From: Synchiropus splendidus
Lineage: Eukaryota > Chordata > Actinopteri > Syngnathiformes > Callionymidae
Assembly (NCBI RefSeq): GCF_027744825.2
Contig: NC_071334.1
Span: 56,360,937 to 56,424,936 of the forward strand
Direction of reading: 5' to 3'
Length of the DNA stretch: 64,000 nucleotides
The translations under genes and the position numbers were made by a program. The notes beneath the pieces are model-generated. The model searched no databases. It worked only from the letters and a program-made list of their open reading frames with translations, and had not been told where the DNA came from. Below, piece after piece: positions 48,764 through 64,000 of this stretch (the stretch's first letter is position 1; every line of letters starts with the position of its first letter).

Positions 48764-50629
48764 TCAGAGTGGAGACAGGTTCGGCTGTTGAAGAACATCC
48801 AAATGTGTGTGTGTGTTTTTTTGTCTTTTAAATTATATATAGCTGGTATTATTATTATTATTATTTTTATCCAGGTGGTTATTGCTGAAGCTCATTGTGC
48901 CAGTAAGACCTGTTCAACTTCAGCAGAATCAGTAGAATATGTTCATACACTGCCTGGCCAAAAAAAGTTGCCACCAAAAAAAAGGTCATACACACGTTGG
49001 ACCGCCTTTAGCTTTGATTACAGCACGCATTCACTGTGGCATTGTTTCGATAAGCTTCTGCAATGTCACAAGATTTATTTCCATCCAGTGTTGCATTAAG
49101 TTTTCACCAAGATCGTGCATGGATGATGGTCGAGTCTGACCGCTGCGCAAAGCCTTCTCCAGCACATCCCAAAGATTCTCAATGGGGTTAAGTCTGGACT
49201 CTGTGGTGGCCAATCCATGTGTGAAAATGATGTCTCATGCTCCCTGAACCAGGCATTGTCATCTTGGAATATGCCCGTGCCATCAGGGAAGAAAAAAATT
49301 GATGGAATAACCTGGTCATTCAGTATATTCAGGTAGTCAGCTGACCTCATTCTTTGAGCACATAATGTTGCTGAACCTCGACCTGACCAACTGCAGCAAC
49401 CCCAGATCCAGGATCTCAAGGACTCATGGATACCTCTTTGTTTTTGAACTAAAGAAATGCTGATTCACTCATCTGATTCATTTGAGTGCATTACAAAATA
49501 TTCTATATTTAATGCTCATTTCACGGCCCTTTCCTGTGACCTTGGTTGCAGAGGTGCTTGTAATAGTTATTTATTCATTTTTTGCAGGATGAAAACCCTC
49601 AGCCCGAGGTACGGCAGCAGTTTTACACCGACATGTCGTGTCCTGTGTGTTTGCAACAGGCTGTCCTCCCAGTCGAAACCAACTGTGGGCATCTTTTTTG
49701 TGGTAAGAGAATGTACAGTACTGGGCTTCAAAATGAATCCCTCGTTATGTAGTTTTATACATGTTGCTTCTCTTTGTGAAACATTTTTTAAAAATTGCAC
49801 GTCATATAAAAAGTTTCGTTTTCGTCTTTTCTACGGAAATGTTTCACTTGCAGTGTGGCGCTAATGTTTCACCCTTTTGCAGGTTCCTGCATTATAGCCT
49901 ACTGGAGATACGGCACATGGTTGGGTGCCATCAGCTGTCCCATTTGCAGACAGATAGTGAGTTGTTGAAGCTACAATGTCCTTTTTAGTTAAAGAAACAA
50001 AAACTGCCTACTGTCCTCCTGGCATGGGTGAACATATTCAATCCACTTCCAGACATCTGGCTTTTGTAAAGTCTCTCTAAAAAGATGTCGTCCATATTAC
50101 AGTTTCATTCACCAGAGGGTTCTTTGTGTCAACATTGAATGTGTCTTTAATTGCAGGTGACATTGCTCTTCCCGCTTTTTCATGAGCATGCAACTCCTCA
50201 GAGGGTCCAGGATGGCGAAGCGGAGCCTCTGCTAATATTACGAGACATCAACGATTATAACCGCAGGTTTTCTGGGCAACCAAGATCTGTAAGTATTGAG
50301 ACCTATTTTGTCAATGGATTTGTTGGACCTCACTGAGAAGAAACTGAACCTCTCTGCAGTTACTGGACCGGCTGCGAGACGTGCCCACCCTCCTCCGTCA
50401 TGCCTTTCGCGAGATGTTTTCCGTCGGCGGCCTCTTCTGGATGTTTCGCATCCGGATTCTTCTCTGCCTAATCGGGGCGATCACATATCTGGCGTCACCT
50501 CTCGACATCCTCCCTGAAGCACTTTTTGGACTGCTTGGGTTTATGGACGATTTCTTTGTGATCCTCTTGCTCTTCGTGTACATCTCCATAATGTACAGAG
50601 AGGTGGTCACGCAGAGACTGAACGCTTAG
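48396..50629 (+). CDS. rnf170: E3 ubiquitin ligase RNF170
   Basis: Six coding exons: 48396-48535, 48630-48705, 49588-49702, 49883-49956, 50157-50288, 50360-50629. They join to 268 aa (human about 258). An N-terminal membrane span lies at about 27-46 ([20 protein letters not shown]). The C3HC4 RING uses Cys90, Cys93, Cys105, His107, Cys110, Cys113, Cys129 and Cys132 ([28 protein letters not shown]). [13 protein letters not shown] and two C-terminal spans follow ([33 protein letters not shown]). RNF170 sits in the ER membrane and, with the erlin complex, ubiquitinates activated IP3 receptors for degradation. Intron 2 (48706-49587) carries a Tc1 relic and a TA microsatellite. The start was chosen by homology; an upstream ORF precedes it. 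Confidence 0.97.
48720..48761. repeat. (TA)n microsatellite in rnf170 intron
   Basis: About 20 TA dinucleotides just after the second coding exon's donor. Confidence 0.95.
48948..49445 (-). mobile_element. truncated Tc1-like transposon in rnf170 intron
   Basis: One terminus is visible at 48948 (CACTGCCTGGCCAAAAAAAG, after TA). On the minus strand the transposase C-terminal region follows in two frames: [20 protein letters not shown] then QSPDLTPL in one, and [17 protein letters not shown] in the other. They are separated by a frameshift near 49190-49210. These are the second Asp and the final Glu of a DD34E transposase. The N-terminal half and the other terminus are missing, so the copy is dead and only its inner limit is approximate. 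Confidence 0.8.
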
Positions 50630-50805
50630 GGGGCCGACTCTTCCACGTGCCATGTTCATGTTTACGTCACAGAGGGAACCGTGAACTCAACTGAAGCGGG
50701 TGCAGAGTCTGTAATTAATGTTGCTGCTCTTAATCAGCTATTCTTTAGTGCAGTTTAAAAATACTACAATCAGTTGCAAAAAAAATGTTAAGTTAATGTC
50801 TGTGG

Positions 50806-50811
50806 AATAAA
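50806..50811 (+). terminator. rnf170 polyadenylation signal
   Basis: AATAAA about 180 bases after the stop codon, in an otherwise ordinary 3' UTR. Confidence 0.65.
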
Positions 50812-50829
50812 AGTTGACTGGACATGATG

Positions 50830-51379
50830 ACTTTTTTTTTTTTTTTGCAGGCTTTTGTCAGCACACATCAATGTTATCTACTGAGGTTTGATGGAACGAT
50901 GTTCATCGACCAAGTGTAATTTAATTTCATTACACAAACATGACTGAGTGCATTGATGGAACCCGCAAAAGATCTTCTGTACAGTTTCATACACATAATG
51001 TGAAAAACGCACAAAATTTAATTTGGTTGATGTGGACATTTCGATTTTTATTTTGTTGACTGACAAAATACTAGAATTGACATTACTATGCAATACTTAG
51101 TGAAAAAGTGGTCATTCCTAATGTTGTGAAGTCTCTTCTCAATTTGTAAGTAAGTTTTTTTTTGTTTTTTTTTATTTATTTTTTTTTAAACCTTGCCTTT
51201 TTATTAATACTCTTCCCTCAGTTGTATCTATTTTTAGTCGAATTTAACTTAAACCTTACAGGTTATCTTAAGTTCCAATTTAACTATAAATGGCATATTT
51301 AAGTAAGTCAACTCAAAAGGTTTCCGCTTAGTTGATTCAAACTACAGTATATTCCACCGAGATTTTGGTTGTACTTTTT
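50830..51379. other. rnf170-wdr5 intergenic sequence
   Basis: AT-rich, with T-rich tracts (50831-50848, 51157-51188). No feature supported. Confidence 0.5.
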
Positions 51380-51790
51380 GTCCTTTACCGTCTCCTGTCC
51401 TCGCACTGACTGAGCGCATGCGTAAAGAACATTGTGACCGCACCACATTCCCCGCTTTTCATCGCAGCCCCCTGAACGAAGCCAAACACCCCGGTAACAT
51501 TCTGCTCGTCCCTCTGTCCCACCTGAACCACGCCACCTGGGCTGTTGTTTCCTCTGTCGAATGTGAGGCGTTGACATTTTGACAGCATATCTGAGTGAAA
51601 ACGTCGTGAGTATCGTCGTATGAGCGTTTCTTCATTGTTTGAATCGAGGGCCGCTGCGGAGCCGCTAGCCAGGTTTGTTAACAGCATCAGGCGGCTACAC
51701 GGCAGACGGGCTCCCTTTGCTCTGAAACCTTCAACTGTCCACAGAGTCGGGCACTCTGCAATCCACATGTATTTTGGGAGCCATTAGCAA
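51380..51790 (+). promoter_or_regulatory. CpG-rich candidate wdr5 promoter/leader region
   Basis: The stretch is distinctly richer in CpG and GC than its neighbours (for example gtatcgtcgtatgagcg and ggccgctgcggagccgctag). It lies 0.6-1 kb upstream of the first wdr5 coding exon, which begins only a few bases after an untranslated part. A non-coding first exon probably starts here, but its donor was not pinned down. A 127-codon antisense ORF across it is treated as a by-product of base composition. Confidence 0.45.
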
Positions 51791-52379
51791 AACTGATGTA
51801 AATGTGAGAGTGATAGCTTTAGCTTCAAGTTGACATTCGATAAACGTCACCTGGCTTCAAATCTGCTGACGTATTGATCGTGCACCAAATACGTCATTAT
51901 TTGCCAATCGTAGACTGGTCACTCGTTGTAATAATGCGTATTTAGACCTGAATATCTCTATGAATGTTAGCATTAAGCTAACGCTAATAGCAACTGGGTT
52001 GTTTATACTGGCGGTCGCATGCATTTGCACACCTCAGTGATCTCACGCCTGTTGTGTTGACTTTGACGTACGAATGGAAGCAGCCTCTTTCTATTTATGT
52101 GAAGCTTTGTTTACTTGATGTCTGTCCTCCGACTGATCATGCAGTAGGTTATCCCATTCGTCTGAATAATAAAAAGGTCCACAAGTGCATCAAAAATAGT
52201 ATATATAATTACATAATAATATTATTTTTAAATACAGTAATGGCTGTTGTATAGTTGCTCAAGAATGGACACGCCACTACAGTGTCTTGTTTGGCGGCTT
52301 GGTTTAGTTACATTTTGGAATAACATTTATTGTTTTCTGTCCTGAAGTATCGTGCACAGTTTGTGCCCATTCTGTCACC

Positions 52380-57782
<5,403 letters not shown>

Positions 57783-58118
57783 ATCATCATCAGGCCACTG
57801 TATCTTATGAAGTTGTTTTCTATGTTTGGCTGTACAAAAATGGAGGGAGGGGGCTTTTTTATTACATAATTTTGACAGGAGTTCTATGTGGATGGAAGAG
57901 ACGAATTTCATCGTCCCTGGTTTGGACTCCACTCCCCTTGCGATCCAGTCGTTTTCTTCTGTTTATTTTTTTTATGTCTCAGAGTTTGTTAGTGTAGTTG
58001 CTGAATTTGAACAATTTTGTTATTAAATAACAAAACAGTTGTGATGCTTCAGTGATTTTACTGCAATAACACAGATGTCACAGCTTGGGACCCGCACCCT
58101 CACATCCATTTCTTGTAC

Positions 58119-58128
58119 AATAAATAAA
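58119..58128 (+). terminator. wdr5 polyadenylation signal
   Basis: Overlapping AATAAATAAA, about 340 bases after the stop codon. Confidence 0.7.
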
Positions 58129-58129
58129 A

Positions 58130-58829
58130 GGTTTTTTGGCCTTTGGATGGTGTCTCATGTTCCTCAAACATTTATTGGGAAAACTCCCGTTAGTTTTGTC
58201 AGATATAAAGACCAAGTCTTCCTTTAATGTTGAAGGCTAAGTGAAGCAGCGTCCCCATTTACAATGCCCGCTAGATGGCACTGTGGTACAAATAGTTTTG
58301 CTCCGCGAATCCGTCATTGACGAGAGACAAAAATCGTGAAACGGTCGTTCAATCGCGTCAAGATAAAAAAAAAAATGTTTTGAGTCCTCGAGTAAAATTT
58401 TCGTTTGGTACATTTCTGGTTTCAAATTGACCCCATGTTCTGCAAAAATAAATATTGATGTTAATGACTCAGTTTATTATTAGTTATTAGAAACACAATG
58501 TCATTGAGTCTCCAGATGAAAGTTAATACGCGAGTTTAAACGAATTTATTTTGAAACCGGATGTGCTCTCGCGTCGCGCCCACGGTTTCCCCTTCAATCG
58601 GTTGCTGCTTAATTAACGAGACAATCCCGTTAACTTAATTATCGAACATAAAACGGCTGTGAATGATCAATTACACATCGTTTTCCTGCAACAAACGAAA
58701 CAGGTGATGACTGGAAGTCAAGCGTTCAGGACACCGATTCACAAACTCTTTGAAAAACACGAGCGCATTTTTACTTCAAGCAAAACGACAACTTTCTTGT
58801 AAATGCCGCCCGTCATATGGAAATTGAGC
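58130..58829. other. no gene recognised
   Basis: Intergenic sequence between the wdr5 3' end and the DIRS relic, with no supported feature. Confidence 0.5.
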
Positions 58830-61810
58830 TCCCTCCACCACCTCAAGGACCATCTCACTTCACTGACGGCTTTCTCGAGTTGGATGGCGACTGCACGCAG
58901 GGCACGACCACATGTTGTCTGCCCACAACTGGAAGAAATCCGGACTATTCCCAGCGCGAGTCTGACACTCCACTGGCACTAGGACCGCCCATGGTCCTGG
59001 TATGGAGCGTATTGCCAGGTGGTGGGCTTGGATTGGCAGCGTGGAGTTCCCACTCCCTCAGCTGGCATCTGCGATGCGCTCTCACCAGGAGCTCGACGCT
59101 GACTGAGCCACCATCGCGCAGTGGAATGGTGTCTCTGGCGGCGGCAACCAGCTCATAGCGCTAGCAAACAACATGGCACTCTTGGACATGCTCGTCCATC
59201 ACAGATCCTCTCTCACGCCACCAGACGTGTCCGCGCGGTATGACCCAGTATGGCCATTCTGGGGGATCGTTCCGCAACTCTGCGCACGTCCAGCATCGTA
59301 GTATGTGGCTCCAGGGTCCGCCACTCTTGGCGGAGCATAAGCGTATCCTCCTGGGTGCCCCGATCACTGGCCTGAGCTGAGGCAGATGACGGCGGAGAGA
59401 GTACAGGCCAGGAAAGAAAATCTGAACGTGCCAGAGCATGTACTTCTAGCCTGTTCAGAGGAGCTCAGCAGGACAAGTAGGCAGTGACAGACTCCTTAAG
59501 AGGCCAGATCTGGCAGAAATTCGGGGCTCCGGTGATCGATCTCTTTGCCAGTCTAGAGAATCACAAATGCCCTCTCTGGTTCTTTCTCCACAGGTGCGAC
59601 AACATGCCACTAGGGGTCGACTCTCTGGTCCAAGCAGGAGGAGCCCTGAAGTCACCTACTTTCCTGGGACATCCTCTCAGAGTGTGACGGGTTCGGACTC
59701 CAAGATGAACGATGACAAAGTACTCTACATTAAAAACTCAAGAGCTCCATATATCAGATAACTCTATGCTGAAAAACTTTGAATATTTGAAAAATGGTGT
59801 GTGGAAAACTGTCAATATCTCATCTTTCTCCATCCCTTTTTACAGTTCCTTTTGGACAGAGGTAGAGCCGTATCCATGATCTTCCTAGCTGCTATTTTGT
59901 CCAGAAGTGAGTTCAATCTTCTCGTCAATCTTCAGAAACCCGCTCATGGCACGCTTCCTCAAGGGAGCTTGCAGACTCCGTCCCCCGTCGGGACCGCTGT
60001 ACCCTCAGTGGGAGCTCCAGGTAGTTTTGGATGCCCTGACTGAGGCACCTTTCGAGCCTCTGGACCATTGTGTCATTTAAAACATTGCTACTACTGGCAC
60101 TAACAACGGCTAAAAGGGTCAGCGATCTATGTGCCCTGTCTGTCAACCCTGACTGTATTTCTTTTGGTGTTGATGGCTCCTCAGTCACCCTCCGTCCCAA
60201 TCCAGCCTTCCAATCCAAAGTTACCTCTTCCTCCTACAGATCCAGATACATCACTTTGAGAGCCTTCATGCCAGCTCCACATGAGGAAGTGTCACATGCT
60301 CTCCTGCACACTTTATGTCCATTGAGGGCGCTTGCTACTTAAAAGAAAGATTTTCGACGTTCAGAGACGTTCTTATCTGCTATTGCGGCTGCCAGCAGGG
60401 GGCAGCACTCTCAACTCAGCGTCTTTCGTCCTGGCTGAGGTAAGCGATCTGCCTGGCTTACGAGTCAGCGAGACAGCCCGCCCCAGAGGGCATTTGGGCA
60501 CAGTCTACGCGTGGCTTGGTGCCCTGGTGCGAGGAGTGCAGATGGAAGAGGTCTCTTCCACAGCCTCATGGTCTTCAGCCTCCACCTTCACCTTTGCCAG
60601 AGCCTATCTCGCGGATGCATCAGTGAACTGCATGGCCCATTCCATGCTCAGAGGAGGTACAATCCTTTGGCACTTATTACTCACTCAAAGGGAGGTGGAT
60701 CACAGATCCAATCTTACTCCAGCATCATATCCACCTTTCCCTCACTATATGTTTTGTTTTCTCCACAGCTAATGTCTTACAAGCCAAGAAGATAAGACCA
60801 GAATTATCCCTATGGACACCTCCTTCCATCATATTAAGCCACTTGAACCTCTTTTACGGTGTTGTATTGGTAACAGGTTCGTGGCTCAGCGACACCTCGC
60901 TCGCCCTTCTCGCAGGCGAACAAGGCTTGCGACCTGTCCAACACCTTCACTTGGTGATGGACAGGACGTGGTTCATTAATTCTCCTTTTAGGAGTTTGTT
61001 TCTTACAGGCCAAGGAAGCTTTGGTTCACTATCCCTCTCCATTACAGACGCCACCCTGGGACTCTAGAGAGGGTTGGCCATGATGTATGAGGCTTATATC
61101 TTCTTGCAGTCACCCCTGAATGCTGTTGGAGATTCAGGCGTCCGGCTTCAGAATACATGTTCTGCGAGCTAATTCCATCCCTTCTCCCCTTTTGTCCTCA
61201 CTTGGAGTTATGTTGGATAACAGAAACCTTGAAGGACCCTTTGAGTTTCTGAAATAATTTCAGTTATTAGCCGTTCCAAGACTCGGAGTGGGAGTTTATG
61301 GCTCCCACTCCGAGTCCCACCTTCTCCTAGGTCCAGTGTGTTGCAGTGTTAGGAGTTTTGTGGTTATGGCTCTGCAGGGGCAGTGTCCTCACTAGGTGGG
61401 GTTTTCCACTGCGAGGGGTCGTACTTACTCACTAGTGGCGGCTAGCTGGGGGTATATTTCTCCCCGTGCTTCACTCTTGGGGTTATCCGATTGCGAAGCC
61501 TCACTAGAGGGCGGAGCACACTGGCGGAGAACTATAGGTTACCACTTTAACCTTTGTTCTCTCAAGCGTGCAAAGCCCTCTAGTCTCGTCACCCAGCTAC
61601 CGCACTGAGTGCTGATGTCGAATGTAGGATGAGGCATTATTATGCCACTCCCTTTATAGGGGCTAGTCTGCCCCCATTGGGTGTCGAGTTTTTTTCGTCA
61701 GTGCCGGAACAGGGTTCCGGAAGAATATCCAATAGCAAAACCTCACGAGAGGGCTTCGCACACTTTGGAGAACAATGGCCACAATAGGTAACCTACAGTT
61801 CTCTTTCGCT
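58830..61810 (+). mobile_element. degenerate DIRS-type (tyrosine recombinase) retrotransposon
   Basis: Segments of the characteristic protein appear in different frames. An RNase H-side piece is near 59520-59690 (FGAPVIDLFASLENHKCPLW). The recombinase N-terminal part is at 59840-60060 (FLLDRGRAVS; a frame reading VVLDALTEAPFEPLD). The recombinase core is at 60070-60342 (LALTTAKRVSDLCALSV, with box-I Arg). A C-terminal piece is at 60332-60665 (MEEVSSTASWSSAS and FARAYLADA). Frameshifts and stops separate them and the box-II region is degraded. Related short segments near 61499-61567 and 61741-61810 (cctcactagagggc / cctcacgagagggc) may be terminal or internal repeats. DIRS elements integrate with a tyrosine recombinase instead of an integrase. 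The outer limits are approximate. Confidence 0.72.
61280..61316. repeat. perfect 15-bp hairpin inside the DIRS-type region
   Basis: gactcggagtgggag (61280-61294), a 7-base loop, then its exact inverse ctcccactccgagtc (61302-61316). Confidence 0.9.
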
Positions 61811-63397
61811 TCACAATGCCTTTGTAAACATAAGTCAGATGTTGCATCGAAGAACTCCTCAATTTGGTTTTCATAACAGTATTTATTTTCTCTCCATGAA
61901 AGATAGAACATTAAAGAACAACCCACAAGGAACGAAGGACAAAACGTTTTGTCTCTTTTGAAAGATTTTTAAAAGCAAGAATATAATGAAAGTCGACATT
62001 CCCATTTTGTGTAGCGGCGACAGGCTGAACATGGCAAAGAAAAGGCGAAACAGTCACCAAAGTGCCCCGAGAACGACTCGTCCCGACAACATTCACTTTC
62101 AGGTCACACAAGCTTTTCCACAGCGTACACGTCAGCCCACAGAAGAACAGGAAAGAACATCAGCGAGGGATAAATTTTACTTTGTACAAAAATAGATCTT
62201 TTCTCCACGTCGTCTTTTTCTTTTTTTTTTTCTCCAACGTCTGAGAATTTTAACGTCTATGCAACGAAGAAAGCGGTGATTGTGTCACAAGCTCAGCTTT
62301 TTCCTGATTACACTTATTTCAACAAACATTTTCAAAGCAACGGAAACATTTTGAGGGAATAGAGTCTCTCTTAATCTTCCATATTCTTAAACTGCTGCTG
62401 GGATTCTGCTGGTTGCTCGTGATTTGTCAAGGCGGTAAAAACCTCTGAGTTGAAGTTTGCCTGCAGACCCCCCCATCTGCCGACACTGACGATATTTAGG
62501 GAACAGATCTGCAGATAGATTCATTTATAAATATATACACATATACATATTAACAAAATATAGCTTTTTCTTATAAAGCGTCCATGTATCTTGTTGTGTG
62601 GGTGATCCTGTCTTTACTGTGGAGCCAGAGGCTTCAGAATCGCCCCCCTCATATGGCTTTTAGATACCCGCAATCTCCAATCACAGTGAATTCAAAGGAG
62701 GGAATTTAAAGGTTGGACATCCCTGGTGGGAAATTAGTTTGCAGATTTTCCAAACTTGCTACGACAGATTCTTTAATATAAAAGTGTAAACTGAAGCTGG
62801 CATTTGGATTAATCACCCATGACGATTGTTTAAGCATCGTGTAACCATTGTGTCGATATTCATGAAGTTATTGCTACTTTTTTTTTTTTTTTTGCACAAA
62901 TGCAAGCAGTGATGATCTGATGGATGATTAAAACCCTGTGAGAAAGTGTCTCTCCGCCATCAGGGGGAGCTCACAGCTTATTCAAGTCAGGTTCCTTGCA
63001 TCAATACTGATATTCTTGAGCTGTAACAAAGAGGGCAACTGTTTTTTTTTTCCCTTGTTTTAAACAGTGGATCGGAAAGCTTGCTTCACTGCTACAGATG
63101 GGACCGTCTCCCGGAAAGAGATACATAGTGTTTAAGGTCGTGAAAAGGTTTATGAAGTCTCTAAGGTGCCTGCTCTTCCAGTTAAATAAAAAAAGCCAGC
63201 TTTTCTCAGACAGGTGGTGTGAGGTTTATTCAAGGGGGGGTGGTTGTTTTGTTGTGATCCTTGACCGGATATCGGTTTGTTCACTACAAAGCCCTTCCAT
63301 CACGAAGATGATGATGATAATACAGTCACAGCTGGTCACAGTCTGGCCAACAGGTATTCATGATATAGGATGTTTAAACCCAAAACCAGGCTGGTTT
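61811..63397. other. no gene recognised
   Basis: AT-rich sequence with a T run at 62878-62894. It could be a long 3' UTR of a minus-strand gene whose last exon lies near 63,400-63,750, but no evidence fixes this. Confidence 0.35.
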
Positions 63398-63752
63398 TTA
63401 GAGTCGTACGGGTTCTTCATCTTGAGATTCAAGATTGAATGACTGGTCCATGTCCACTTCAAATGTCTTGGCGTCTTGTTCAAGAGTGAGGGAAGAATGG
63501 AGATCAACTGGCGTGGCCTCGATGGGTCTGTCACAGCGAAGACAGAGCTGAGCCAAAAGACAACACATTCCAACTCTCACCGATGGCCACGAGCATTGGG
63601 TAGAAATTAGTGATGGGTTGACAGGGTTTCATAAAACAGTGTCCTAATTTTCCTGGGCCACCAGATGCTGCAGTATTCTCCCAGAAGAACCCGAGGAAGA
63701 TTGTGTGGGGAGGGAACTCTGGGCTTCTCTTCGCAGGCTTCTGCGACCTAAA
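63398..63752 (-). other. possible terminal exon(s) of an unidentified minus-strand gene
   Basis: On the minus strand an acceptor-like site (ttaatttag, high-coordinate side at about 63753) opens a segment readable in several frames. One ends quickly as SSGSSGRILQHLVAQEN then a stop. Another runs on to a gtgaga donor-like site near 63580. The downstream stretch 63398-63530 has an open frame ending FEVDMDQSFNLESQDEEPVRL. I cannot decide the true frame and recognise no family. Confidence 0.22.
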
Positions 63753-64000
63753 TTAATTATCAGTAAAAATGCGGCTTTCACTGACATTTTACACTAGTGT
63801 GGCACCGTTCAGACTTCATATACCTCTTTAGCCTGTATTTGCGCAGCTTAAGCTGCCTCTACCTTGTGAATAAACTAGATATCTGACGTTTCCCAATAAA
63901 CGATGAAACTAGACACATCAATAAATGAGCCAAACAATCTTTGGAAATGCACTTGATGCATAGATTAGCAGCCGCTGCAGCAGGGGCAGAGGTGGACACA

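Noticed and set aside
51385..51768. 127-codon minus-strand ORF upstream of wdr5
   Set aside because: Antisense to the CpG-rich leader of wdr5; no domain or splice support.
58817..59158. 113-codon plus-strand ORF
   Set aside because: Proline-rich start in untranslated DNA running into the DIRS relic; no separate gene supported.

Overview
This window is vertebrate nuclear DNA, almost certainly from a teleost fish. It holds short-intron, multi-exon genes with GT-AG splice sites, plus transposon families typical of fish: Rex3, Tc1, DIRS, hAT-like and pogo-like miniature elements, and Ty3/gypsy remains. I could not fix the species. All exon limits were read by hand from splice sites and from recalled knowledge of the human orthologues; no alignment or search was run.

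Layout. Positions 1 to about 35,000 are gene-poor. They contain a gypsy integrase relic with a MITE beside it (3623-4550), a complete-looking Rex3 retrotransposon with a 14-bp target duplication and an intact 1070-codon ORF (8373-11762, minus strand), a fold-back element with a 6-bp target duplication (12139-12774), a LINE 3' tail (14583-14990), a pogo-like MITE (17311-17971), a hAT transposase relic (about 20940-21260), an LTR-like block (about 28300-28850) and a tandemly duplicated segment with splice-like signals (31242-33030).

Positions 35,000-58,130 are a dense housekeeping block: brap (minus, 13 coding exons), a diverged ube2g1 (plus, 5 exons), arpc3 (minus, 7), gpn3 (minus, 8), rnf170 (plus, 6 coding exons) and wdr5 (plus, 13). 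brap/ube2g1 and gpn3/rnf170 are head-to-head pairs that probably share promoters. From memory, the human arpc3-gpn3 neighbourhood and brap both lie on 12q24, so part of this order looks ancestral. Functions are varied: Ras/MAPK regulation and ubiquitin ligation (brap), ubiquitin conjugation (ube2g1), actin branching (arpc3), RNA polymerase II assembly (gpn3), ER-associated IP3-receptor turnover (rnf170) and histone H3K4 methylation (wdr5). They are neighbours, not a pathway.

Positions 58,830-61,810 hold a decayed DIRS-type (tyrosine recombinase) retrotransposon. The last 2 kb has no confident gene, only a possible terminal exon on the minus strand. I found no clearly new biological system. 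The best candidates for a second look are the intact Rex3, the inverted hAT-like pair flanking wdr5 exons 4-9, the nested insertion whose empty site is visible in the sister copy, the duplicated splice donor in rnf170, and the duplicated module at 31-33 kb.
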